Shown: positions 20,559 through 29,544, numbered from the stretch's first letter. The stretch is DNA of 64,000 bases from Rossellomorea sp. BNER (GCA_024213275.1 JANAVG010000013.1:1-64000), one strand, 5' to 3'. The notes: generated from the letters alone by a model not told the origin. A program made the numbers and translations.

Positions 20559-22220
20559 ATGAAAAAGGTTTGGTGGAAGGAAGCGGTTGGCTATCAAATA
20601 TACCCACGGAGCTTTCAGGATTCAAATGGAGATGGAATTGGAGATCTTAAGGGAATCATTGAACGTTTAGATTATATTAAAACTCTTGGAATCGATGTAA
20701 TTTGGATTTGTCCGATGTATAAATCACCGAATGATGATAATGGTTATGATATTTCAGATTATCAAGATATCATGGAAGACTTTGGGACAATGGAAGACTT
20801 TAATCACTTATTAGCCGAAGTTCATAATAGAGGGATGAAATTAATCATAGATTTAGTGCTTAATCATACAAGTGATGAGCACCAATGGTTTATCGAATCT
20901 CGATCATCTAAAAAATCACCTAAGCGTGATTGGTATATTTGGAAGGATGGCAAAGCAGGGAAAGAACCAAATAACTGGGAGAGTATCTTTGGTGGTTCAG
21001 CATGGGAATATGATGAAGAAACAAAGCAATACTTTTTACATGTATTTTCTACAAAGCAACCTGATTTGAATTGGGAGAACAAGGAAGTACGTAAAGCTCT
21101 ATATGATACTGTAAATTGGTGGCTTGACAAAGGAATTGATGGTTTTCGAATCGATGCTATCAGTCATATTAAGAAAAGAGCAGGATTACCAGATATGCCG
21201 AATCCAAAAAAGAAAAAGTATGTCTCTTCTTTTGATATGCATATGAACCAAAAAGGAATTCATACTTTCCTGCAGGAGTTTAAAGATCATACGTATGCAA
21301 ACTATGACGTCATGACAGTAGGCGAGGCCAACGGAGTTACTGCCGATGAAGCAGAACTATGGGTTGGAAAAGAAAATGGGAAAATGGATATGATCTTTCA
21401 GTTTGAACATTTAGGACTTTGGGATGCTGAAACGAATCCAGATTTAGATATTGTCGAGCTGAAAAAGGTACTAACACGTTGGCAAAAAGGTCTTGAAAAT
21501 GACGGTTGGAATGCATTATTTATTGAAAATCACGATAAACCAAGAGTGGTATCAACTTGGGGAAATGACGAAGAATTTTGGAAAGAAAGCTCAACTTCGA
21601 TGGCGGCAATGTATTTCTTAATGCAAGGCACCCCATTTATTTATCAAGGACAAGAGATAGGCATGACGAATGTTCAATTTCCATCCATTGAGGACTATGA
21701 TGATGTAGCTATAAAGAACCTATATCGAATGAAAAAAGAAGAAGGAATACCGCATGAATCTATTATGGAAATCATTTGGGCATCCTCTCGTGATAACAGT
21801 CGAACTCCAATGCAATGGTCTTCTGACAAGAATGCTGGTTTCACTAAAGGAAATCCATGGATGAAAGTAAATCCTAACTATAAGGAGATTAATGTTGAGG
21901 CACAGGAAAAACAGGCAGACTCAATCCTTTCCTTTTATAAGAAACTTATACAATTAAAGAAAAATCATGAAGTGTTCACATATGGACAATATGAATTATT
22001 ACTTCCTAAGGATAAACAGATATTCGCGTATACACGTACTGATGATTTTGAGAAAATGCTCGTTGTAACCAACCTTTCTAAAGAAGGGGCTACTTTTACA
22101 TTTGAAGATAATGCACTAAAAAATGGCAATCTGTTATTAAATAATTATCCTGTTGATAAGGAAGAAGAGTGCACCTTAACATTACAGCCATACGAAGCAC
22201 GCGTTTATAAAATAAATTAA
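20559..22220 (+). CDS. malL: GH13 alpha-glucosidase
   Basis: A cytoplasmic GH13 glucosidase (553 aa) hydrolysing terminal glucose from malto- or isomalto-oligosaccharides. Catalytic residues are legible: nucleophile D199 (GFRIDAISH), acid/base E256 (TVGEANG) and stabiliser D326 (ENHDKPR). Residue 200 is Ala; in this subfamily Val at that position goes with alpha-1,6 cleavage and Ala or Thr with alpha-1,4, so a maltase-like alpha-1,4 enzyme is inferred, resembling the Geobacillus alpha-glucosidase. It has no signal peptide. It stands alone between mtaB and deoC with no transporter nearby; cre and a LacI-type operator precede it. The malL symbol is approximate. Confidence 0.9.
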   Translation: MKKVWWKEAVGYQIYPRSFQDSNGDGIGDLKGIIERLDYIKTLGIDVIWICPMYKSPNDDNGYDISDYQDIMEDFGTMEDFNHLLAEVHNRGMKLIIDLVLNHTSDEHQWFIESRSSKKSPKRDWYIWKDGKAGKEPNNWESIFGGSAWEYDEETKQYFLHVFSTKQPDLNWENKEVRKALYDTVNWWLDKGIDGFRIDAISHIKKRAGLPDMPNPKKKKYVSSFDMHMNQKGIHTFLQEFKDHTYANYDVMTVGEANGVTADEAELWVGKENGKMDMIFQFEHLGLWDAETNPDLDIVELKKVLTRWQKGLENDGWNALFIENHDKPRVVSTWGNDEEFWKESSTSMAAMYFLMQGTPFIYQGQEIGMTNVQFPSIEDYDDVAIKNLYRMKKEEGIPHESIMEIIWASSRDNSRTPMQWSSDKNAGFTKGNPWMKVNPNYKEINVEAQEKQADSILSFYKKLIQLKKNHEVFTYGQYELLLPKDKQIFAYTRTDDFEKMLVVTNLSKEGATFTFEDNALKNGNLLLNNYPVDKEEECTLTLQPYEARVYKIN

Positions 22221-22259
22221 CCACTATAAAGAGGGTTGATCTAATATGAGAGTGGAAAC

Positions 22260-22316
22260 ACATCAATAACGAGAAGTAATCAAATGGAAACTCTTCTCTA
22301 ATTGATGTTTTTTCTT
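22260..22316 (+). terminator. Intrinsic terminator of the alpha-glucosidase gene
   Basis: ACATCAAT (22260) pairs with ATTGATGT (22301-22308), with an inner GAGAAG/CTTCTC helix, followed by TTTTTTCTTTCTC. The rest of the gap to deoC has no gene and no clear promoter. Confidence 0.8.
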
Positions 22317-22492
22317 TCTCTTTTTATATATCAGCTCTTTTTAGGTTCGAGATTATCCTAGATCCAAAATAGGGTGGAGGATTATTAACAATTGTGTTTT
22401 TATCTCAAAATTAGGGAATAATTTATCAATAGAACTTGTTTATTGGGAAGGTAATGCCAACAACAGTTTAAGCCAGAGGGGGATGTTCTAAA

Positions 22493-23164
22493 ATGAGTAA
22501 AGAAATAGCCAAAATGATTGATCATACTTTATTAAAAGCTGAAACGACAAAAGCACAAGTTGAAAAACTTTGTCTAGAAGCAAAGGAATATGACTTTGCT
22601 TCCGTTTGTATTAATCCTGCATGGGTAAAATTCTCAAGTGAACAACTTTCAGGGACCGATGTTAAAGTATGTACGGTTATCGGATTCCCATTAGGAGCAA
22701 GCACTTCTGAAACAAAAGCATTTGAAACAAATAATGCGATTGAAAATGGTGCAACTGAAGTAGACATGGTTATTAATATTGGTGCTTTAAAAGATGGAAA
22801 TGATGAGCTAGTTAGGAAAGATATTCAAGCGGTAGTGGCTGCTGCAAAAGGAAAAGTGTTAACAAAAGTAATTATTGAAACTTGTCTTTTAACCGATGAA
22901 GAAAAAGTAAGAGCTTGTGAATTAGCTGTTCAGGCGGGCGCAGACTACGTGAAAACATCAACTGGCTTCTCTACCGGCGGTGCTACTGTGAAAGATATTA
23001 CTCTTATGCGAAAAACCGTTGGTACTGATCTTGGGGTGAAAGCTTCAGGTGGTGTTCGAAGTGTTGAAGATGCAAAGAATATGATTGAAGCTGGAGCAAC
23101 AAGAATCGGTGCAAGTTCTGGTGTACAAATTGTTCAAGGATTAATGAGTGATTCGGATTATTAA
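22493..23164 (+). CDS. deoC: Deoxyribose-phosphate aldolase
   Basis: DeoC (223 aa) cleaves 2-deoxyribose-5-phosphate to acetaldehyde and glyceraldehyde-3-phosphate in deoxynucleoside salvage. The class I aldolase TIM barrel shows [10 protein letters not shown], the Schiff-base lysine in [15 protein letters not shown] near 152, and the second lysine in [10 protein letters not shown] near 181. ATG 22493 follows GAGGGGGATG. It is monocistronic; cdd, the other salvage gene here, lies 13 kb away. The sequence downstream is the repeat-rich accessory block. Confidence 0.97.
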   Translation: MSKEIAKMIDHTLLKAETTKAQVEKLCLEAKEYDFASVCINPAWVKFSSEQLSGTDVKVCTVIGFPLGASTSETKAFETNNAIENGATEVDMVINIGALKDGNDELVRKDIQAVVAAAKGKVLTKVIIETCLLTDEEKVRACELAVQAGADYVKTSTGFSTGGATVKDITLMRKTVGTDLGVKASGGVRSVEDAKNMIEAGATRIGASSGVQIVQGLMSDSDY

Positions 23165-23202
23165 TTTAAATTATTCAACTGCTCTTTCTTTAAGTTCATG
23201 GT

Positions 23203-23234
23203 GTCAGTCCCTCCCATTGAGGATAGATTCTTTT
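23203..23234 (+). repeat. Direct repeat D, copy D1
   Basis: A 32-bp sequence (GTCAGTCCCTCCCATTGAGG then ATAGATTCTTTT) is repeated exactly at 24931-24962. A weaker similarity (TGTG then ATTT) continues beyond it. The pair brackets the tandem array and the NERD gene. Confidence 0.9.
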
Positions 23235-23317
23235 TCGGGTTGTGTATTTCATGCATTTATAAGAATGATTGTTGGAAGTTACAACTTCCTGTAAAAAGTG
23301 AGAAAATTGGATCGAGG

Positions 23318-23700
23318 ACCTTTAAAAAAAATGTCGTTTGAAGTTGCAAAATTGTGTGGAAGTGGAACTGGCGACCTCGATGTATCCGAAAGATGGTATG
23401 AAAAAGCGGAAGAGAGAAAATGAGGACTTTAAAAGAGTCGAATGAGGCCCTGAAAAAGCGGAAGTGTGAAAATGAGGACCTCAATGTGGCTGAATGAGGC
23501 CCTGAAAAAGCGTAAAGGCGAAAATGAGGGCCTCAAAAGAGTCGAATGAGACCCTGAAAAAACGAAAAGACGAAAATGAGGACCTCAAAAGAGTCGAATG
23601 AAGCCATGAAAAAGCAGAAGAGCCAAATAGAGTACCTCAAAGTGGCCGAATGAGACTCTGAAAAAGTAGAAAATCCAAATAGAGGACCTCAAAGCAGTCG
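23318..23700 (+). repeat. 52-bp tandem repeat array
   Basis: The unit contains GAGGACCTCAAAAGAGTCG, then AATGAGGCCCTGAAAAAGCG. The ACCTC-type landmark recurs at 23318, 23374, 23426, 23478, 23530, 23582, 23634 and 23686: one interval of 56 and six of exactly 52. Units drift in sequence but not in length. Because 52 is not a multiple of 3 and stops occur in the frames, it is not a coding repeat; there are no unique spacers, so it is not CRISPR. Confidence 0.9.
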
Positions 23701-23712
23701 ACCTAGAAATAA

Positions 23713-24629
23713 TTAATCATTATTTACATAAAATGAAGACTTTCCATACCCGATTAGTTTAAAATTCTTTGAAAGAATTTTTCGAATGGTCTTTTTAGCT
23801 TTAATGATATGACACCATTCATTTATTTGGTTGGTAGTAATTTTCCTTTTTGGATAAAGAAGCTTAAACTCTTTTATACTCCGTAAGACAGCAGTAGAAT
23901 ATTCCTCTCTGCCACCACAACTAGTACATTGTAAGGTTGTTTTTGTGAAATGTTTATAAAATGTATGACATAGTGGACAAGCAATTCCTTTTTCAAGTTT
24001 TTCATAGTGGTACTCAGGTAACCTAGAGTAAGGTATTTCTTTTAAATGAAGTGATAATAATTGTTTCGCTAATTTTGAGTGGGCATCTTTTAATTTAGAC
24101 GGCCGCTTCTTCATTTTATCCATAAAGCGATTAAGCTGTGTTGGAAAAATAATGGGTAGATTTAGAGGGGTTTGATAAAGTTGAAATTCGGGGTTTACGA
24201 AGATAAGGTATGGTTCAATGGAGATGTTAAATCCAAGGTCCTGGAGTAATCGTCGAAATAAGGATTCATTTCTTTGCAATTGATGCAAGGGATTCTTTAT
24301 TTCTGTTTTTGATAATGAATACCACCTATCTGCTTCGATAAAAAAGTCACCTTCATAATTTTTTACTTCAAAAAGATAAATCGTGTTTGAGGAAATGATC
24401 AACGAATCGATTTGAAATATTGTGTTGTTATATTCCAGTAATAAATCATTTAGAACAAGACAGTTATCTGAAAAGTTCTCTGTCCATTTGTCAAACTTTT
24501 GCTCACCTTCATAGCCTTTTCCAAGTTCAAATAGTAATTTTCTTCTTTGGTTTCTAACTTCATACGAACATTTAAAGATCTCATAATCTTTAATTCTAAT
24601 GATTCATAGCGTTGCTTCATAATCAACAT
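23713..24629 (-). pseudogene. NERD-domain protein with zinc finger, frameshifted
   Basis: Two frames together encode one nuclease-related-domain (NERD) protein of about 305 residues. The first starts at ATG 24629 (AAAGGAGATATGC upstream) and reads MLIMKQRYESLELKIMRSLN, then NVRMKLETKEENYYLNLEK. At an A run (24517-24520) the reading must shift by one to continue GYEGEQKFDKW, FQIDSLII, YLFEVKNYEGDFFIEADRWY, which includes the NERD core D and EVK residues. The C-terminal part has CPLCHTF and CTSCGG, a zinc ribbon, then ITTNQINEWCHIIKAKK. Bacillus homologues, from memory, read LEKGYEGE, implying one lost A. NERD proteins are presumed DNA-processing; function is unknown. It is either a real pseudogene or a sequencing error. 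Confidence 0.82.
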
Positions 24630-24930
24630 GCATATCTCCTTTCTTTTAACTTAATAATATTTCTTATTTAGAATTTTAACAAGGATCAAATTGATTTCCC
24701 TAGGCTAATTAATGTGAATTCCCCTTCTTTGAATAGATTATATTGTCATCTTAACAATAAGTGCTAAATCAACGATAGGATTTAGAAGGAATAAATCGGA
24801 TTAAAAACCGAATTCCATTGTATTCGAAAACCGGGTGAGGAAATAAAGTATTTTTATAAACAAATTACGAGATCATTTTCCGTTTCGAACTCTTTGTATA
24901 AGCAATTAACTATTCTAAAGTTCCCGTGTT

Positions 24931-24962
24931 GTCAGTCCCTCCCATTGAGGATAGATTCTTTT
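24931..24962 (+). repeat. Direct repeat D, copy D2
   Basis: An exact second copy of the 32-bp sequence at 23203, downstream of the yqeW gene end. The 24630-25111 gap otherwise contains only a small GCTCCTG/CAGGAGC hairpin at 25008-25032 that may end the yqeW transcript. Confidence 0.9.
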
Positions 24963-25111
24963 GCTGTGCATTTACAGGAATGAAAGATGGGAGAGACGAA
25001 CACCTATGCTCCTGATGAATTGGTACAGGAGCCCATGATTCAATAAACTTTTTAGAAAATAGAGTATATCACCGGCTATTTTATAGATCGAATGTCTTCT
25101 CCAAGATTCGT

Positions 25112-26035
25112 TTATTTCCCTTTATGAAGCCATTCAATAAATCGGCCAAAAGGGAGAGCGAAAGGAAGTGCCACAAGGGAACAAATAACATTAAATAATA
25201 AACTGGCGTGTGCCAATTGGACATCAGTCTGATTTGTCATGGAGGAAGCAATTTCTGATAGCGTAGGAATAAATGGGACGAAGCATATTACCCCGATAAT
25301 ATTTAACCAAACATGCGCATAAGCAGTCAGTTTAGCTTCTCTCCCTCCACCTATGCTTGCAATTAAGGAGGTAATACAGGTCCCGATATTGGCACCGAGC
25401 ATGATAGCTATACCAGTTTGAATTTGTATGATATCACTAGCTAAGAAACTCATAGCAATTCCCGTTACAACTGTACTAGATTGGATAATCGCCGTCAGTG
25501 CTCCGCCAATGATTGTTGAAAAAAGAAGACTTGAATTCATATCAATTATTTTTTCCTCAACCCAACTCGTTTGTGCTAAAGGGGAGGCCACCCATTCGAA
25601 TGCCTGCATGGACAAAAAAATCATACTTATCCCAATAAATACTAAGGACAAAGGCTTTAATTTTTGAAAAGGTAATAGATAAAGAATGACTCCAAAAAGA
25701 ATTAATGGAATGATAAGATAGTCAATCTTTAATGAAATGATTTCAAGAGTAAAGGTTGTTCCAATATTGGCTCCAAGCATAATTCCTATTGTTTGCCTAA
25801 AAGTAATCAAGCGGGATGTAGCAAGTCCAACAGTAAGAACCATGACAGCGGAACTGCTTTGAAGAATAGCCGTGATAATAATTCCAACGATCATTCCTTT
25901 GATTGGGGTATTTGTCAGACGGAAAATCCATTCTTCCATTTTTGAACTAGCAATATTAAATAACCCAATTCTTAACCATGTCATCCCTATAATGAATATT
26001 CCAATGAAAAGAATAAAAAATAGTATTGGAAGCAT
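25112..26035 (-). CDS. yqeW: Na/Pi cotransporter family protein YqeW
   Basis: A 307-residue membrane protein of the Na+/Pi-cotransporter (PNaS) family. Two homologous repeats each carry the family QSSSA/QSST motif (ILQSSSAVMVLTVGL near 64 and IIQSSTVVTGIAMSF near 189) followed by MLGANIGT (residues near 93 and 217). Eight or so hydrophobic helices are visible. It lacks a C-terminal PhoU-like domain, as in the B. subtilis protein. ATG 26035 is set by GAGGTGAGG; the GTG at 26053 is unlikely. It is divergent from rpsU. A second, different member of this family starts at 63830. Confidence 0.88.
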   Translation of the reverse strand: MLPILFFILFIGIFIIGMTWLRIGLFNIASSKMEEWIFRLTNTPIKGMIVGIIITAILQSSSAVMVLTVGLATSRLITFRQTIGIMLGANIGTTFTLEIISLKIDYLIIPLILFGVILYLLPFQKLKPLSLVFIGISMIFLSMQAFEWVASPLAQTSWVEEKIIDMNSSLLFSTIIGGALTAIIQSSTVVTGIAMSFLASDIIQIQTGIAIMLGANIGTCITSLIASIGGGREAKLTAYAHVWLNIIGVICFVPFIPTLSEIASSMTNQTDVQLAHASLLFNVICSLVALPFALPFGRFIEWLHKGK

Positions 26036-26112
26036 GTCCCTCACCTCTATCACAGTGTATGGTGAGAATATTAGAGAAATGTCTATTTATCTTTAGATTT
26101 CTGGATAAAATG

Positions 26113-26141
26113 TTGACCTATTTGAAGGCTTATATTATAAT
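26113..26141 (+). promoter_or_regulatory. Sigma-A promoter of rpsU-yqeY
   Basis: TTGACC (26113-26118), a 17-bp spacer and a perfect TATAAT (26136-26141), giving a leader of about 180 nt. Confidence 0.85.
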
Positions 26142-26149
26142 TTACAAAG

Positions 26150-26285
26150 TAAATGGATTTTCAGAAATCCATTCCAGAAAGATACACACTTTCTGTACCT
26201 GCTAAATAGAGTAGGAATGCTACAAATGGTAGCATTTAGAGTACCAACATGGGCTCTAACGGATTGGCAAAAGCCAACGTTCTTT
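26150..26285 (+). promoter_or_regulatory. Structured rpsU leader (four hairpins)
   Basis: Successive hairpins: AATGGATTT/AAATCCATT with a TCAG loop (26152-26173); CAGAAAG/CTTTCTG (26175-26195); AATGCTAC/GTAGCATT (26216-26236); and AACG plus TTGGC with AAAA loop pairing GCCAA plus CGTT (26258-26281). Such a leader suggests autogenous or other RNA-level control of S21. I do not recognise a named Rfam family. Confidence 0.6.
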
Positions 26286-26330
26286 AATTGAACATGTAAG
26301 TGTAGTGTGTTCGGAGGGAGGGAAAGAGAG

Positions 26331-26504
26331 ATGTCAAAAACAGTTGTTCGTAAAAACGAATCGCTTGAAGATGCTCTTCGTCGCTTCAAACGTTCAGTTT
26401 CCAAAACAGGAACTTTGCAAGAATTCAGAAAGCGCGAGTTCTATGAAAAGCCAAGCGTAAAGCGTAAGAAGAAGTCTGAAGCCGCTAGAAAACGTAAGTT
26501 CTAA
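26331..26504 (+). CDS. rpsU: 30S ribosomal protein S21
   Basis: A 57-residue, strongly basic protein ([21 protein letters not shown]-terminal [14 protein letters not shown]) of the small subunit platform, next to the anti-SD helix of 16S rRNA. ATG 26331 is chosen by GGAGGGAGGG; the frame opens eight codons earlier at a GTG before the SD. It is followed 14 bp later by yqeY, the standard pairing in bacilli. It is preceded by a long structured leader. Confidence 0.97.
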   Translation: MSKTVVRKNESLEDALRRFKRSVSKTGTLQEFRKREFYEKPSVKRKKKSEAARKRKF

Positions 26505-26518
26505 GAGAGGGTGTAGCA

Positions 26519-26965
26519 ATGAGTCTTCTCGATCGTTTAAATAATGATATGAAACAAGCGATGAAAAATAAAGAAAAAGCTAAGCTTTCTGTTATACGTA
26601 TGATTAAAGCATCATTGCAAAATGAGGCTATTAAGCTAGGGAAACAAGAGCTTACTGAAGATGAAGAGTTGACAGTCCTTTCTCGCGAAGTTAAGCAACG
26701 GAAAGACTCCCTCCAAGAATTTAAAGATGCAGGTCGTGAAGATCTTGCTGATAAAATTCGTACTGAATTGACTTACGTCGACATATATATGCCTAAACAG
26801 CTTTCAGAAGAAGAGGTTTCAGCCATTGTTCAAGAAACTATAGCTGAAGTTGGTGCGTCTTCTAAAGCAGATATGGGTAAAGTGATGGGGGCAATCATGC
26901 CTAAGGTTAAAGGGAAAGCAGATGGAGCTCTCGTCAACAAACTTGTTCAACATCATTTATCGTAA
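26519..26965 (+). CDS. yqeY: YqeY, GatB/YqeY domain protein
   Basis: A 148-residue helical protein homologous to the tRNA-binding C-terminal domain of GatB. Family hallmarks: [47 protein letters not shown] and [17 protein letters not shown]. It is a free-standing tRNA-associated protein whose biochemical role is not established. ATG 26519 follows AGAGAGGGTG. It forms an operon with rpsU closed by a strong terminator. Confidence 0.94.
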   Translation: MSLLDRLNNDMKQAMKNKEKAKLSVIRMIKASLQNEAIKLGKQELTEDEELTVLSREVKQRKDSLQEFKDAGREDLADKIRTELTYVDIYMPKQLSEEEVSAIVQETIAEVGASSKADMGKVMGAIMPKVKGKADGALVNKLVQHHLS

Positions 26966-26966
26966 A

Positions 26967-27008
26967 AAAATAAACTGGGAAGTGGCCACCACTTCCCAGT
27001 TTATTTTT
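26967..27008 (+). terminator. Intrinsic terminator of rpsU-yqeY (bidirectional)
   Basis: AAACTGGGAAGTGG pairs perfectly with CCACTTCCCAGTTT around a CCA loop and is flanked by A and T runs. Confidence 0.95.
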
Positions 27009-27110
27009 GTTTAAAGAAGAAATACACTTCATCATTTATATTATTAAGAGTAAAATAGGAATATAGCCCATTTTTCAATCATTCATTTTTTGAAATTTAT
27101 TAAATAAAAA

Positions 27111-27136
27111 TGAAACTTTTTCAGTATTAAACCGTA
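27111..27136 (+). promoter_or_regulatory. Sigma-W (ECF) promoter of nfeD-floA
   Basis: TGAAAC (27111-27116), exactly 16 bp, then CGTA (27133-27136): the sigma-W consensus. The orthologous yqeZ-yqfA operon of B. subtilis belongs to the sigma-W regulon, so envelope-stress control is inferred. Confidence 0.8.
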
Positions 27137-27177
27137 AGAATAGTAAGTCATTTTATACTTGGAAGGAGGAGGAGCTT

Positions 27178-28494
27178 CTGAGAAAACATTTCATAAAGGT
27201 TATTGCTATCATTATTTTAGGCATTGTACTATATCAGCCATTTCCAGAAGGAACAAATGCAAATGACTCATTAGTTTACATAATCCCAGTTGAAAAAGAA
27301 GTCGAGAAGGGATTAAATGCATTTTTAACCCGTGCCATTTCCGAAGCAGAAAGTGATGGAGCAGACCTTATCATTTTTGATGTTGACACACCTGGTGGGG
27401 CCGTTGACGCTGCTGGAAGTATTGCAAAGCTACTGGATAATACAGAGATCAAAACAGTCGCATTTGTTAATGACCGAGCATTGTCCGCGGGAGCATTTAT
27501 TTCATTACATGCAGATGAAATTTATATGGTTCCAAATGGACAAATGGGCGCTGCAGCTATAATAACAGGCGATGGAAATGCTGCTGATAAAAAAGCCCAG
27601 AGCTATTGGCTTTCTGCAATGAAAAGTGCAGCTGAAACGAGCGATCGTGATCCTAAATATGCAATGGCAATGGCAGATGAATCAATGGTGATTAAAGAGC
27701 TTGGAATTGAAAAAGGAGAATTGCTCACGCTGAGCGCCAGTTCTGCAGAAAAGGTTGGATATTCTGAAGGAACTGTAAAGAACATGGATGAACTATTATC
27801 TACCCTAGGTTATTCTGAAGCTAATACCAAAAATGTAAATGAGACTTTTGCAGAGAAACTTGCAAGGTTTATTACCAACCCTATTGTCGTTCCTATCCTG
27901 TTGTCACTCGCGAGTTTAGGTTTAGTGGTAGAATTATATTCTCCTGGATTCGGGATAGCAGGTTCGATAGGACTTGTATCATTGCTCCTGTTTTTCTACG
28001 GTCATTATGTAGCAGGTCTGGCTGGATACGAGACTCTAATTCTCTTTTTAATAGGTGTGGGGTTAATTGTAGCAGAATTTTTCCTGCCTGGTGGTATTGT
28101 TGGAATTTTAGGACTTGCTGCAATAGTAGGTAGTATACTTATGGCAGGAGGCAATGTCATGACTATGGGAATTTCGTTATTAATCGCTTTCGTTGTTGCT
28201 ATCATCGCCATGATTTTATTTGTAAAGGTGTTTAGGAAAAAAATGAAACTATTTAACAAAATTATTCTAAAGGACTCAACCAATACGGAAAGTGGCTATG
28301 TTTCTAATGTGAATAGGCATGAATTAATAGGTAAGATTGCTATTACCAAAACGCCTTTTCGCCCATCAGGTACTATACTTTTAGAGGATGAAAGAATAGA
28401 TGCTGTAACAGAAGGCGGGTATATCGGGCAGGATAAGAAAGTGAAGATTGTTAAGGTAGAAGGCTCTCGGATTGTGGTTCGAGAAGTTGAATAA
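27178..28494 (+). CDS. nfeD: NfeD1b family membrane serine protease-like protein YqeZ
   Basis: A 438-residue NfeD protein, partner of the flotillin FloA. The N-terminus RKHFIKVIAIIILGIVLYQPF is a signal/anchor. A ClpP-like domain follows (IPVEKEVEKGLNAFLTRAI, FDVDTPGGAVDAA, and ALSAGAFISL with candidate nucleophile S103). Four hydrophobic helices lie at about 235-350, then a C-terminal OB-fold domain. The only start that gives the full domain is CTG 27178, eight bases after AAGGAGG; no ATG, GTG or TTG lies in frame before TTG 27481, which would delete the catalytic half. It stands 15 bp before floA. Confidence 0.9.
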   Translation: MRKHFIKVIAIIILGIVLYQPFPEGTNANDSLVYIIPVEKEVEKGLNAFLTRAISEAESDGADLIIFDVDTPGGAVDAAGSIAKLLDNTEIKTVAFVNDRALSAGAFISLHADEIYMVPNGQMGAAAIITGDGNAADKKAQSYWLSAMKSAAETSDRDPKYAMAMADESMVIKELGIEKGELLTLSASSAEKVGYSEGTVKNMDELLSTLGYSEANTKNVNETFAEKLARFITNPIVVPILLSLASLGLVVELYSPGFGIAGSIGLVSLLLFFYGHYVAGLAGYETLILFLIGVGLIVAEFFLPGGIVGILGLAAIVGSILMAGGNVMTMGISLLIAFVVAIIAMILFVKVFRKKMKLFNKIILKDSTNTESGYVSNVNRHELIGKIAITKTPFRPSGTILLEDERIDAVTEGGYIGQDKKVKIVKVEGSRIVVREVE

Positions 28495-28509
28495 TAAGGA
28501 GGAATTAAG

Positions 28510-29514
28510 GTGGTATTAGATGCATCAACAATTTTAGTTTTAGTGGCCATCGTTGTTGGAATTATCGTTTTAGCGATATTATTTACATTTGTACCTGTCA
28601 TGTTATGGATTTCAGCATTAGCAGCTGGCGTGAAAATCAGTATCTTTACGTTAATTGGAATGAGATTAAGACGTGTTATTCCAAATAGAGTTATTAATCC
28701 ATTAATTAAGGCTCATAAAGCGGGAATCGACCTGACCATTAATCAACTTGAAAGTCATTACCTTGCAGGGGGTAACGTTGATAGAGTAGTAAATGCATTG
28801 ATTGCTGCTCACAGGGCGAATATTGAATTAACATTTGAGCGTTGTGCTGCCATTGACTTAGCAGGTCGTGACGTTTTAGAAGCGGTTCAAATGAGTGTCA
28901 ATCCTAAAGTGATTGAAACGCCGTTTATTGCTGGTGTTGCGATGGATGGGATTGAAGTTAAAGCCAAAGCCCGTATTACTGTTCGTGCAAACATTGATCG
29001 TTTAGTTGGTGGTGCTGGGGAAGATACCGTCGTTGCCCGTGTAGGTGAAGGGATTGTTTCTACGATCGGTTCTTCTGACAACCATAAAAAGGTCCTTGAG
29101 AATCCTGATATGATCTCTCAAACGGTATTATCAAAAGGTTTAGATGCAGGTACAGCATTTGAAATCCTATCAATTGATATTGCAGATGTCGATATCGGTA
29201 AAAACATAGGAGCTGAATTACAAACAGAGCAGGCTGAAGCAGATAAGAATATTGCTCAAGCCAAAGCGGAAGAACGTCGTGCAATGGCCGTTGCTAAAGA
29301 ACAAGAAATGAAAGCAAAAGTAGAGGAAATGAGAGCGAAGGTAGTAGAAGCCGAAGCAGAAGTTCCTCTAGCTATGGCTGAAGCACTTAAGACAGGTAAT
29401 ATTGGTGTAATGGATTATTTAAACCTTAAGAATATTGAATCTGATACAGATATGCGTGGTTCCATCGGAAAGCTTACAGGTGGGAAAAACGAGAATGAAT
29501 CAAACGAAGAATAG
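28510..29514 (+). CDS. floA: Flotillin-like protein FloA
   Basis: FloA (334 aa) organises functional membrane microdomains and affects membrane fluidity and envelope-stress responses. An N-terminal membrane-inserted hydrophobic region (about residues 6-40) is followed by the SPFH-like core ([38 protein letters not shown]) and a Glu/Ala-rich coiled coil (about 235-300) typical of flotillins. It starts at GTG 28510 after TAAGGAGG. It is the second gene of the sigma-W-type operon with nfeD. Confidence 0.96.
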   Translation: MVLDASTILVLVAIVVGIIVLAILFTFVPVMLWISALAAGVKISIFTLIGMRLRRVIPNRVINPLIKAHKAGIDLTINQLESHYLAGGNVDRVVNALIAAHRANIELTFERCAAIDLAGRDVLEAVQMSVNPKVIETPFIAGVAMDGIEVKAKARITVRANIDRLVGGAGEDTVVARVGEGIVSTIGSSDNHKKVLENPDMISQTVLSKGLDAGTAFEILSIDIADVDIGKNIGAELQTEQAEADKNIAQAKAEERRAMAVAKEQEMKAKVEEMRAKVVEAEAEVPLAMAEALKTGNIGVMDYLNLKNIESDTDMRGSIGKLTGGKNENESNEE

Positions 29515-29544
29515 AGATCCTTACACTAGAAAGGAGATCTGTTT

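Noticed and set aside
23318..23700. CRISPR-like spacing of the 52-bp repeats
   Set aside because: The whole 52-bp unit is conserved and degenerate; there are no unique spacers, no sharp repeat boundary and no cas genes.
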